Assembly (NCBI GenBank): GCA_965262775.1
Contig: CBDHFT010000006.1
Span: 186,001-250,000 of the forward strand
From: JASGCL01 sp965262775
Lineage (GTDB): Bacteria > Pseudomonadota > Alphaproteobacteria > JASGCL01
Reading direction: 5' to 3'
DNA length: 64,000 bases
Shown here: positions 54,011 to 62,207 of the stretch, one piece after another
Numbering within the stretch: the stretch's first letter is position 1
Layout: each line of letters begins with the position of its first letter
Translations under genes and position numbers: made by a program
Notes under the pieces: generated by a model
Told to the model about the DNA's origin: nothing
The model's database searches: none
Seen by the model: only the letters and a program-made list of their open reading frames with translations

Positions 54011-55339
54011 ATGACTTTACTAAAGAATCGTTGGTTGGCGCCCGCCGCGGCATTAAGGGACAGTTGGCAAGATTTTTCGCAAAAATTTGATAACGAGCCA
54101 TTTGGCGTGCTGTCCCTGGGCAGCAGCATGATAAGGGTTGCTATTTTCAGGCGCGACCGACAAAATAATCCGCTGTTGATGGGTATCGGCATGACCCCTT
54201 CGCTGGGGTTGAAGGACGGGTTCATCACCGACTTGAAGGCTTGCCGCGACAGGGTATTTCTAGCCTTGAACCAGGCAGAAAAAATGGCAGAATATAATTT
54301 AAAACAAATTGCTGTGTTGTTTTCGGGCCCGCAACCCGTGGTGTTGATGAAGAAATACAAATTAAGCCTGGGCGGGGCGGCGGTATCGCGCCGTCATCTT
54401 GCAACCCTCAATCAAAAATTTTGGTCGCCCAAATCGGTGGAGGAATATCATTTGCTTTATCCCATACCTTTTGAATATCGGCTTGACAGCTCCCCATCCT
54501 TAAAAAATCCATTGGGGTTGGTGGGGCAAAACCTTTCCCTAACCATGGCGATGATATATGAAGAACGCCACGCCCTGCAAAATATCGATGGATTTTTGGA
54601 GAAGTTAAATTTACCCCCGTCGTTGTTGATAGACGAAGCCATGGCGGTGGCACTTGGCATGACCTCCATCGAAGAACAAGAAATAGGCTCCCTATCAATT
54701 CATATTGGGGCGGAGACTATCAACCTGGCGGTGATAAAAAACTTTTGCCCCATATTCATGCACCGATTTAATATGGGCGGAAGTTTTTTAACCAAACAAT
54801 TGGCCAACGCCCTCGCCATTGATATAAAAACCGCGGAGGCACTCAAAAAGAATTTGCCTAATATCACGGGCCATGGCAACCCAGTGGGCAATAGCAGTCG
54901 CGACGGCGACAAGCATTTTTCCCCCAACCCATTACTGCCCCATGTGGATATGGATAAGGCCCTGTTGGTGGTGCGGGATTATTTATCGCAAGTTTTCAAT
55001 CAAGCCATCGGCATTTTAGAAAAGCATCACATCGATTATCGGCAATTATCGGTGATAACGGTAAGCGGCGGCGGTGCAAAAATAAAGGGTTTGGACGAAT
55101 TGCTCAAAGAAAAATTAAAGAAAATGGTGCGCACCACACCCACGACCGATATTAAAAATTTACCGCCATATATACATGGCATAGAAATTGCAGGAATAAT
55201 TGGCACGGCTTTATTCATCATCAAAAAACAACTTAACCAGCAACAAAAAAATATTTCCCCCGTTGATTTTTACCAACCCTTACCCAAAAATTCTATTTTA
55301 CACAACATCATCGCTTGGGCGAAAAGAAATTATGGCTAA
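54011..55339 (+). CDS. ftsA: Cell division protein FtsA
   Basis: The 442-residue actin-like protein has the ATP-binding motifs GVLSLGSSMIRVAIF near residue 34, the SIHIGAETINLAVIK phosphate loop 2 and VITVSGGGAKIKGLDELL. A C-terminal amphipathic basic helix (ILHNIIAWAKRNYG) is the usual membrane-targeting sequence. FtsA ties FtsZ to the membrane. About 30 residues lie ahead of the first strand. It is followed by ftsZ 66 bp downstream. Confidence 0.93.
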   Translation: MTLLKNRWLAPAAALRDSWQDFSQKFDNEPFGVLSLGSSMIRVAIFRRDRQNNPLLMGIGMTPSLGLKDGFITDLKACRDRVFLALNQAEKMAEYNLKQIAVLFSGPQPVVLMKKYKLSLGGAAVSRRHLATLNQKFWSPKSVEEYHLLYPIPFEYRLDSSPSLKNPLGLVGQNLSLTMAMIYEERHALQNIDGFLEKLNLPPSLLIDEAMAVALGMTSIEEQEIGSLSIHIGAETINLAVIKNFCPIFMHRFNMGGSFLTKQLANALAIDIKTAEALKKNLPNITGHGNPVGNSSRDGDKHFSPNPLLPHVDMDKALLVVRDYLSQVFNQAIGILEKHHIDYRQLSVITVSGGGAKIKGLDELLKEKLKKMVRTTPTTDIKNLPPYIHGIEIAGIIGTALFIIKKQLNQQQKNISPVDFYQPLPKNSILHNIIAWAKRNYG

Positions 55340-55405
55340 ACCTAGAAATACCCGAAAGAACTTGTGGAATATATCGAATTATTATAAGAATAAGGAACAA
55401 AAGTT

Positions 55406-57418
55406 ATGAGTTTTAATCCCAATATAATTGTTTTTGGCGTGGGCGGTGCGGGATGCAACGCCGTCAACAACATGGTTGAAAAGAAATTACTGGGTGTGCA
55501 ATTTGTTGCCGCCAACACCGATGTGCAATCCTTGATGCACTCCAAAGCCGATATAAAAATTCAATTGGGCAGCACCCTAACCCAGGGGTTGGGTGCGGGT
55601 GGCAACCCCGAGGTTGGCCGTGAAGCGGCGCGTGAAAATACCGCTGAAATTAAGGATACTTTAAAAAATTGTAACATGTTGTTTATTACCGCGGGTATGG
55701 GCGGGGGCACGGGCACGGGTGCGGCGCCGTTGATTGCAAAAATTGCCAAAGAAATGAATATATTGACCATCGGGGTTATCACCAAGCCATTTGGTTTTGA
55801 AGGTCGCAAAAAAATGGATGTTGCGCTTGATGGTATTCGCGCCATGAAGGATCAAGTCGGCACGTTAATTATTGTGCCCAATCAAAATTTGATGTCGCTC
55901 GCCAACGAAAAAACCACAAACCGCGAAGCATTTATATTGGCCGATGAAGTTTTGTATAATGGTGTTGCGGGTATTAGCGATATTATTGTGCGTCCTGGGC
56001 ATATTAATTTGGATTTGGCCGACCTGCGAAGTGTGATGGCTGAAATGGGTCGCGCCGTGTTGGGCACGGGCGAGGCAAGCGGCAAAGACCGCGCCACATT
56101 GGCCGCGCAGCGCGCCATTCAAAATCCTTTATTAGAAAATACCGACATTGCGGGGGCGCGCCAATTGCTTATTAATATTTCGGGCGGCGATGACCTCACG
56201 TTATTTGAAACCGAAAAATCTATTGATATCATTGCCAAGGCGGCGGGCGAGAATTGCAATATTCATATCGGCAGTGCAAGCGATGAGAGCTTAAAAGGCA
56301 AAATAAGGGTTTCTTTGGTGGCAACGGGTATTAAGCAAGACGGCGCGACCAGCAAATTGTCGTCAGCATTTCAATCCAACACCGCGGATAAAACCGATGA
56401 GCATTTGGCGGCCATCAAAAATACCCCGTTAAATCCGTTTAACCCACTTCGCCCGTTGGAAGAAGAGGAAGATGCAAACATGGATGGCGAAGGTGATAAT
56501 ACCCATTCATCATTTATGCAACGCGACCAATTTTCGTCCGATGCCGATGACATCACGGTGCATCGCTCAAGCTATAACGGCTTGACCGCGCGGGCAGATG
56601 ACAGCACCCAGGACAATTACCATGGCGACACCGATGACAATATTAACGGCGGCGAACCCATGATGAGCAGGGAGACGGATAAAAACAAAGAAGTTTCATC
56701 TTTCTCTCGGGCCATGGGGATGAATAACGAAAAGACCAGCAGTGGTGGCCGACCAATTTTTGATAATCCCTTTGCTCAGGGTGCCAATAATGTTGCGGCT
56801 GGCGGGGAAGCGGTATCGTTGGATGATATCGAGGAAGCAGGCACGGTGCATAGAAGTTTTGCAACCAAAAGCTCGACCGATACCCACGACCCCGTGAAAG
56901 AAGCCATGGCGGATTTTGACGATTTTTCAAAAAATATCATAGGCGACGAAGCCAGGGATGCTCGGCGTTTGGCCACCAGCCAACATGACGATGGGCGTGG
57001 TGATTCGGGCGATGATGGCGACATCAACCAACATTATGCCGCCTGGCAATTGGCAAGGCAAAAACGCGAGGAAGAAGATGCCGCCGCCTTAGACAGGAAT
57101 TCAATCTATCAAGAAAAAAACCTTGCCGAGAAAAAGAAGCCAGGTTTGATGAAGAGATTCTTTGGGGGTTTTTTTGGTTCGGCCGAGGATGAAGACGAAG
57201 ACGAAGATGTAATGCAAGATGTTGCCAGTCAACGTTGGGCAAGGTATCCTGAGGTAGTTGACCTGCGCGGTGAAGCGGCCGATGATGGCGCCCCCCCGAT
57301 GAAGCGTAGCACCAAAGTTGATAAAGTGAAAAAAGCCAGCGCGCGCAAAAACGCCGAGGCGGTGGATGATGGCGAAGCTTCTTTATCTGACCTTTTTTCG
57401 GTGCGCCGTAACGATTAG
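55406..57418 (+). CDS. ftsZ: Cell division GTPase FtsZ with a very long C-terminal linker
   Basis: The 670-residue tubulin homolog has an N-terminal GTPase core to about residue 316: GVGGAGCNAVNNM, AANTDVQSL, the GGGTGTGAAP tubulin signature (residues 99-108) and NLDLADLRSVM of the T7 loop. The remaining roughly 350 residues are low-complexity, rich in Asp, Glu, Asn and Ser, with a second short basic KKKPGLMKRFFGG stretch. Most alphaproteobacterial FtsZ are 500-600 residues and end in a PAFLRR-type peptide; here the end is SLSDLFSVRRND, so that FtsA-binding peptide is missing or divergent. AAGGAAC precedes the ATG as a ribosome-binding site. Confidence 0.96.
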   Translation: MSFNPNIIVFGVGGAGCNAVNNMVEKKLLGVQFVAANTDVQSLMHSKADIKIQLGSTLTQGLGAGGNPEVGREAARENTAEIKDTLKNCNMLFITAGMGGGTGTGAAPLIAKIAKEMNILTIGVITKPFGFEGRKKMDVALDGIRAMKDQVGTLIIVPNQNLMSLANEKTTNREAFILADEVLYNGVAGISDIIVRPGHINLDLADLRSVMAEMGRAVLGTGEASGKDRATLAAQRAIQNPLLENTDIAGARQLLINISGGDDLTLFETEKSIDIIAKAAGENCNIHIGSASDESLKGKIRVSLVATGIKQDGATSKLSSAFQSNTADKTDEHLAAIKNTPLNPFNPLRPLEEEEDANMDGEGDNTHSSFMQRDQFSSDADDITVHRSSYNGLTARADDSTQDNYHGDTDDNINGGEPMMSRETDKNKEVSSFSRAMGMNNEKTSSGGRPIFDNPFAQGANNVAAGGEAVSLDDIEEAGTVHRSFATKSSTDTHDPVKEAMADFDDFSKNIIGDEARDARRLATSQHDDGRGDSGDDGDINQHYAAWQLARQKREEEDAAALDRNSIYQEKNLAEKKKPGLMKRFFGGFFGSAEDEDEDEDVMQDVASQRWARYPEVVDLRGEAADDGAPPMKRSTKVDKVKKASARKNAEAVDDGEASLSDLFSVRRND

Positions 57419-57578
57419 TTGCCGCCCCCCTAGGGCAGGGCATCCATGGGCGTTTATGGTCACCAAAAAAGCGTGTGAAAGATAAGCGACAGGATAAAAG
57501 GCCAATTGCCACTTTAACATATGTTTGATATAGAACAGGTTATAAAAAAAACTTTGCGACCCATTTATTATTACCGTC

Positions 57579-57855
57579 ATGCAATTTAAGAAAGCTATTT
57601 TTTTACTCTTTACCTTGGGAATTCTTTACGGGATTACCAACACGGCCTTGCAAACCTACCGCTTGTTTAAAAAAAAACCAAGAGATAGCAGCATTAAAGA
57701 ATCAGCAAAAACAATGGCAAGAAAAAAACCAAATCTTAGGCAAAAAAATAAAATCGTTGGATAGCACCCATCCCGATAAAGATTTTTTGGAAGAACTAGC
57801 GCGCGAAAAATTGGGCTACAATTATTCTGATGATATCCATTTAAAAGACCATTAG
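57579..57855 (+). CDS. ftsB: Cell division protein FtsB (DivIC family), disrupted by one frameshift
   Basis: The first frame encodes an N-terminal membrane helix (IFLLFTLGILYGITNTAL), then YRLFKK. In the +1 frame the protein continues NQEIAALKNQQKQWQEKNQ, a coiled coil, and ends in HPDKDFLEELAREKLGY, the conserved FtsB/DivIC C-terminal pattern with ..LGY. The junction is in nine A residues (57669-57677); eight would keep the frame. Without repair the first frame stops at 57764 after a meaningless basic tail. The full product, about 91 residues, fits FtsB, which acts with FtsL and FtsQ. Confidence 0.75.
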
Positions 57856-57909
57856 TATTTTTTGTTTGCTATGGGGATGAAAATAAAGTATCATTTATTT
57901 ACCATAGCT

Positions 57910-58137
57910 GGTGCCTGTTTGACACGATAGTTCGTCAAATTGGGCTTAATAGGGAATGGGAATCAAGGTAATCGTTTTGGCGATATTTGATAATCTCAAC
58001 TGTCCTTCGCAACTGTGGGTGTGGCGCATGAATTTGCAAAGAGGAAACCACTGGTATTTATATATTGGGAAGGGTTCTTTATTTGATAATTTTGTAATAA
58101 AAAATTATCACCGCACCAAAGTCAGGAGACCTGCCGA
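57910..58137 (+). promoter_or_regulatory. Cobalamin riboswitch (B12 element) of cbtBA
   Basis: Landmarks of the adenosylcobalamin-type RNA occur in order: GGTGCC (57910-57915), AATAGGGAA (57948-57956), GCAACTGTG (58009-58017), CCACTGG (58048-58054), GGGAAGG (58067-58073), and the B12 box AGGAGACCTGCC (58124-58135). The cbtB gene follows, with a GAAGGAG ribosome-binding site at 58197-58203. When B12 binds, the RNA normally represses genes for B12 or cobalt supply. The part between AATAGGGAA and GCAACTGTG is longer than usual. Confidence 0.88.
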
Positions 58138-58209
58138 CCGTGGTAATAATGGGCTTGTAATAAAGCATCCATTGTTCACAATATAATTATTTTTCCGAAG
58201 GAGTGAAAA

Positions 58210-58416
58210 ATGCACCTATCATCGAACCTTGCCAAGGTAACCTCGGCATCAACCTCTCGCGCTAAGTCATTATCGTTGGCTCAGCGTTTATTACTCGGCT
58301 CTCTGTTATTTGTTGTGGCAAGTGGTGGCCTATGGCTCACCGCTTTTTCTGCGCAACATCAATTGCATAATGCGGCGCATGATGTTCGTCATGGCTTGAA
58401 TTTCCCCTGTCATTGA
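58210..58416 (+). CDS. cbtB: CbtB-type small subunit of a cobalt transporter
   Basis: The 68-residue protein has one membrane helix (about residues 25-45) after a polar N terminus, and the C-terminal H.LHNAAHDVRHGLNFPCH motif: several histidines and a final Cys-His that match the CbtB metal-binding end. CbtA and CbtB are predicted cobalt uptake proteins controlled by B12 riboswitches, as seen here. Strong ribosome-binding site GAAGGAG 6 bp before the ATG. cbtA follows 7 bp downstream. Confidence 0.88.
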   Translation: MHLSSNLAKVTSASTSRAKSLSLAQRLLLGSLLFVVASGGLWLTAFSAQHQLHNAAHDVRHGLNFPCH

Positions 58417-58423
58417 GCTTAAC

Positions 58424-59089
58424 ATGTCTAAATCACCCTTTATCGCGGGGATATGGCGGACCCTGCTGGCGGGGCTGCTGGCGGGAATTGCAAGCTCCAT
58501 CATTCAACCATTTCTTACCTTGCCGCTTATTGCTATCGGTGAACAATTAGAAGCAGCCTCGTCTGGCGATCCCGATATGCTGGCGTTCGGGCGATTCTCG
58601 GGCACCATTGTTGCCAACATTGCAACGGCGGTAAGTTTGGCGTTGTTGTTGTTCGCCATCCTTTTTATATTTAACCTGCGGATTACTTATAAAAATGCTT
58701 TCACCTGGGTTATTTGTTTTTGGCTAACCGTGTTTTTTATTCCCGCCCTGGTTCTGCCACCAACTTTGCCTGGCATCGATTCAAGCGGCGAAATAACATT
58801 ACGCCTACGGCAAATTGTTTGGCTGGGGCTGGCGTTCACCGCGGCCACTGGATTTTTATTGCAGACCGAATTTTTTAAGGAACGTTTGGGGCGCGGGATT
58901 AGGATGACATTGTCAACCCTGTTGCTGGTTGTGCCCGTGACAGTGGTGATGGCAATATGGCCGTTGGAGCTTGCTCCATCTGCTATCCCAGCCGAGGCGT
59001 TGCAATTATTCGTTATGTATTCGCTGTTGAGCGGATTAATTCTCTCGACAATTATTGTTATGGTTTTTGCCATCGGTGATAGAACGTGA
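58424..59089 (+). CDS. cbtA: CbtA-type membrane subunit of a cobalt transporter
   Basis: The 221-residue membrane protein has about five to six hydrophobic helices. The CbtA family pattern includes an N-terminal LLAGLLAGI helix with FLTLPLIA, and a VLPPTLPG loop between helices, which is diagnostic. It lies after cbtB under a cobalamin riboswitch and so should bring cobalt (or a related metal) into the cell for B12 synthesis. The substrate is inferred from the regulation. der begins 12 bp downstream, perhaps cotranscribed. Confidence 0.87.
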   Translation: MSKSPFIAGIWRTLLAGLLAGIASSIIQPFLTLPLIAIGEQLEAASSGDPDMLAFGRFSGTIVANIATAVSLALLLFAILFIFNLRITYKNAFTWVICFWLTVFFIPALVLPPTLPGIDSSGEITLRLRQIVWLGLAFTAATGFLLQTEFFKERLGRGIRMTLSTLLLVVPVTVVMAIWPLELAPSAIPAEALQLFVMYSLLSGLILSTIIVMVFAIGDRT

Positions 59090-59101
59090 TAAGGGTGGGG
59101 C

Positions 59102-60664
59102 ATGACAACCCCACTTGCAAAAAAAACCAGACCACAAGATTTCCTTATTAGTTTGATTGGCCGCGCCAATGTCGGCAAGTCGACTTTGTTTAATCGCCTG
59201 GTGGTAAGAAATTACGAACGCAGGAATCGTTTGACGGCCGACATGCCTGGCCTAACCCGCGATATTGAAATTCGCCAGGGCGAAATCATGAATGCTCATT
59301 TTATGGTGGCGGACACGGTTGGCTTCCAACCATTAAAAAACACCATGGATGAAAAGGCGCGTAGCCTGCTGTTTGGTTTGATAGACCGCTCGCAATTATT
59401 AATATTCATGGTCGACGGTTTGGCGCCGCTTAATCAATTGGATTGGCAATTGGCCGAATTTATCGCGGCCCAGCAACAAAAAAAAGGCGGCAAGCTGGAT
59501 TGTTTGGTGGTGGTGAATAAGGGGGAGAATAGCCAAAAACTCATCACCGCCATGACCGATGTTAATAGCCTGTTGGCGCGTTGTCCCATTAACAAGGTCG
59601 GGGGCCAGGTGATTGACCCGATCGTCATGGCGGCAAGTCACGGCATCGGCATGGCCGACCTCTATGATGTATTGGTGAAGGTTTTGCCCGAAGAATTATT
59701 TTCTGAAAATTTTGGCATCGATGAAGCGGGCGAGGCGGAGCATGACGAATGGGGCGAAAACCATGACGACAGCGATGAAGATAATATTGATAAGTTGTTA
59801 TTGCAAGAAGACGATAAACAAAAAAGCGCGACACAACATAGCAAGCAAGCAAAAATAAAATTGGTTATATTGGGTCGGCCCAATGTTGGCAAATCGACCC
59901 TGACCAATAATTTGTTGGGGCATGAAGTGGTATTGACGGGCGACATGGCGGGGACGACGCGCGACGCAACCTATCACGATTTTCATTTTTCCAGCAATGG
60001 CAAAGAAACAGATTTTGAAATTATTGATACCGCAGGCATAAGGCGCAAAGCAAAAATAACTGAAAAAATAGAAAAACAATCGGTGGACCTCGCCCTTACC
60101 GCCTTGCGTTTTGCCCATGTGGCTTTGTTGTTAATCGACGCCACGGCACCGTTGGAACAACAGGACATGGCGATTATAAAATTGATTATTCAAGAAGGCC
60201 GCCCATTTTGTTTGGTGCTTAACAAATGGGATTTGGTTGAAAACAAACCCAAAGCACGGTCCGAAATTGAGCGTCAGGTTTCTTACCTGTTGCCACGGGT
60301 GAAGGACTTGCCGATTATAACCCTTAATGCCCAGGAGCAACGCGGTAAAAGGCAACTGTTATTAACCGTTAAAAGATTATATGACCGTTGGGGACAACGC
60401 ATCGACACCTCAACCCTGAACAAATGGTTAAGGCGCGCCATGGAAAAAAATTCTCCGCCGAGCCGTAAGGGTTTGCGTGCCAAAATAAGTTTTATTATCA
60501 ATGTTAAATCGCGGCCACCGCATTTTGTTTTGTTTTTAACGCGCAAAGAATTGATTAACGAAAATTATTTACGTTATTTAGAAAACAGCCTGAAGGATGA
60601 GTTTGATTTCGCTGGTGTGCCGTTCCGTTGGACATTGCGGGTTAAAAAGAACCCCTTCGCTTAG
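59102..60664 (+). CDS. der: Double-GTPase Der (EngA), 50S ribosome assembly
   Basis: The 520-residue protein has two tandem GTPase domains and a C-terminal KH-like domain. G1 motifs are GRANVGKSTLFN (first domain) and GRPNVGKSTL (second); DTVGF and DTAGIR are the G3 motifs and NKWD is the second G4. The first domain's G4 is VNKGE. Between the domains is an acidic linker of about 40 residues (EAEHDEWGENHDDSDEDN...), longer than in E. coli Der. It supports 50S maturation. bamB is not adjacent, unlike in many proteobacteria. Confidence 0.96.
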   Translation: MTTPLAKKTRPQDFLISLIGRANVGKSTLFNRLVVRNYERRNRLTADMPGLTRDIEIRQGEIMNAHFMVADTVGFQPLKNTMDEKARSLLFGLIDRSQLLIFMVDGLAPLNQLDWQLAEFIAAQQQKKGGKLDCLVVVNKGENSQKLITAMTDVNSLLARCPINKVGGQVIDPIVMAASHGIGMADLYDVLVKVLPEELFSENFGIDEAGEAEHDEWGENHDDSDEDNIDKLLLQEDDKQKSATQHSKQAKIKLVILGRPNVGKSTLTNNLLGHEVVLTGDMAGTTRDATYHDFHFSSNGKETDFEIIDTAGIRRKAKITEKIEKQSVDLALTALRFAHVALLLIDATAPLEQQDMAIIKLIIQEGRPFCLVLNKWDLVENKPKARSEIERQVSYLLPRVKDLPIITLNAQEQRGKRQLLLTVKRLYDRWGQRIDTSTLNKWLRRAMEKNSPPSRKGLRAKISFIINVKSRPPHFVLFLTRKELINENYLRYLENSLKDEFDFAGVPFRWTLRVKKNPFA

Positions 60665-60772
60665 GGATTTTACCCTTCATTAGGTTATTTTACCGCTTAG
60701 AGTGCTTATTTTTATATGTATCAAAAACATTGTACATTATTAGCCTTTTCTTTATATAACCAACCATAAGCC

Positions 60773-60802
60773 TTGACAAGTTTTACCTGGCTGCTTTATG
60801 AT
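60773..60802 (+). promoter_or_regulatory. Strong sigma-70-type promoter, probably leaderless
   Basis: TTGACA (60773-60778), an 18-bp spacer and TATGAT (60797-60802) lie before an ATG at 60809. The transcript should begin close to this ATG, so the mRNA would be leaderless, like the one predicted for kdsA. Confidence 0.6.
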
Positions 60803-60808
60803 GGTGCC

Positions 60809-61126
60809 ATGCTTTACTATACCGCACTCTATCTTTACCGTTTCCTGGTGGCTAGCATTATCCTGGTTGATGGTTTTTTTTCGATTTACTTTTTATCCGT
60901 AAGTGGCTGGAGTCAAAAAATGGGGCAAGCGTGGTTTAATTTTTCTTTTTCGACCCTTAATCTTTTTCAGGTGATTGTTGAACGTTATTTGCACCTCAAT
61001 ATTGTTTGGGATTATTTGATTGTGCCTTGGTTGTTGTTGCCTGTATGGGCGGCAATTGTTGTGCTGTGGATTGCGGCGGCGATAAAACTTTGGTTGCTGC
61101 GTATCATATTTGACCGCATTGCTTAA
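60809..61126 (+). CDS. Small membrane protein of unknown function
   Basis: The 105-residue protein, from ATG 60809, has an N-terminal helix with LYRFLVASIILVDGFFSIYFL and a second hydrophobic region (LIVPWLLLPVWAAIVVLWIAAAIKLW). The upstream TTG at 60773 is part of the -35 box, so it is rejected as a start. I do not recognise the family. It has its own promoter and no partner gene nearby. Its position between der and oxyR does not suggest a function. Confidence 0.6.
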   Translation: MLYYTALYLYRFLVASIILVDGFFSIYFLSVSGWSQKMGQAWFNFSFSTLNLFQVIVERYLHLNIVWDYLIVPWLLLPVWAAIVVLWIAAAIKLWLLRIIFDRIA

Positions 61127-61153
61127 TCCTCTTTGTCCTTATAATTTGCCTGC

Positions 61154-62074
61154 TTAGCTCGGACTATTTGCGCTATCGCTTGGCTTATTATTTGCCACGC
61201 TGGCGCGCACCAATTGTTCAGCAATTTTTTTCTTATTCGATAATTTGGGTATAACAAGCCCGATGGTGCGATAATATTGTGGGTTAAATGGCATGTAGTT
61301 CAAACCATCGTCCTGCTTGCGCGCCATGTTGGGAATAACGGTCAGGCGATCCTCCACCAGTAACAGATGGCGAATCGTTTCCAGGCTGGTGGCGCGAAAC
61401 GGGCTCAATTTTTTTGTGCTCTTTTGGCATATTATTTTTACCTCCCCCGTCAGGCAATGTTCGTCATGCAACAATATTAATTTGTCGCCATGGCTTGCCA
61501 ATATTTCTTCGCTGGTATGGTGGCTTTTTAACAGCGGGCTGGTTTTGCTGGCGGCCAATAAAAAATCATCTTGCATAACCTCATAAGAAATAATTTTTTT
61601 TTGATAAGGCGATAACTGCGCGCTACTCAGGCTTAATAATACCCCGTCTAATTTTCCCTGCATCATATTTTTTAACAAATCTTCGGTGATGGCTTCCTGC
61701 AAAATAATTTCTACTTGGGGCATGGCGTTGCTCCATTTTTTTATCAATTGCGGTAACAAATACGGCGCCACGGTGGGAATAACCCCCAACCAAAACTTAT
61801 CCTTCATGCGGCGCGGCGTTTGTGCCGCCAATTCTTTGATAGCATGAAATTGGGTTTGTACATTTTCTAACAAAGGAATTAATGCCGCGCCAAAGGGTGT
61901 TATTTCCAGCCCGGTTTTTTGCCTGATAAATATCTTAGCCCCCAGCCAATCTTCAACATTTTTTATTTGCACGCTGAGCGATGGTTGGCTGACCCGACAA
62001 TAGGCGGCGGCGGCACTGAAAGTTTTTAACCGTGCCGCGGCCAAAATATACTCGATATCGCGAAAACTTATCAT
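61154..62074 (-). CDS. oxyR: Peroxide-sensing LysR-type regulator OxyR
   Basis: The 306-residue LysR-type protein has an N-terminal helix-turn-helix (FSAAAAYCRVSQPSLSVQI, about residues 19-37) and an effector domain with two cysteines, C207 and C216, spaced C-x8-C as in E. coli OxyR C199 and C208, in HCLTGEVKIIC followed by FRATSLETIRHLL. These form the disulfide that activates OxyR on peroxide. It diverges from katA, and an ATAG-N7-CTAT operator element lies between them, so it probably regulates itself and the catalase. Confidence 0.92.
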   Translation of the reverse strand: MISFRDIEYILAAARLKTFSAAAAYCRVSQPSLSVQIKNVEDWLGAKIFIRQKTGLEITPFGAALIPLLENVQTQFHAIKELAAQTPRRMKDKFWLGVIPTVAPYLLPQLIKKWSNAMPQVEIILQEAITEDLLKNMMQGKLDGVLLSLSSAQLSPYQKKIISYEVMQDDFLLAASKTSPLLKSHHTSEEILASHGDKLILLHDEHCLTGEVKIICQKSTKKLSPFRATSLETIRHLLLVEDRLTVIPNMARKQDDGLNYMPFNPQYYRTIGLVIPKLSNKKKIAEQLVRASVANNKPSDSANSPS

Positions 62075-62091
62075 ACGGGTGTCTTCTATCT

Positions 62092-62117
62092 ATAGGTTTT
62101 TCCTATAATAACCATAA
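62092..62117. promoter_or_regulatory. Candidate OxyR-binding site between oxyR and katA
   Basis: ATAG (62092-62095), seven bases, CTAT (62103-62106), then seven bases and ATAA (62114-62117) match the OxyR motif ATAG-N7-CTAT-N7-ATAG-N7-CTAT in the first two elements and nearly in the third; the fourth is absent. The oxyR ATG is 18 bp away and katA is about 100 bp away, a normal place for such a site. Confidence 0.65.
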
Positions 62118-62207
62118 AAAGATAGTAATGGCAAGTTGCTTTGTTTTGGGTTATGAATTTTTCTTAGAAAATCTAACAACTCTTACTTTCTTTAAAGGGG
62201 AACAAAC

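Noticed and set aside
57024..57512. Open frame of 162 residues antisense to the ftsZ tail
   Set aside because: It is Arg/Pro/His-rich low complexity, mirroring the Asp/Glu-rich linker on the other strand.
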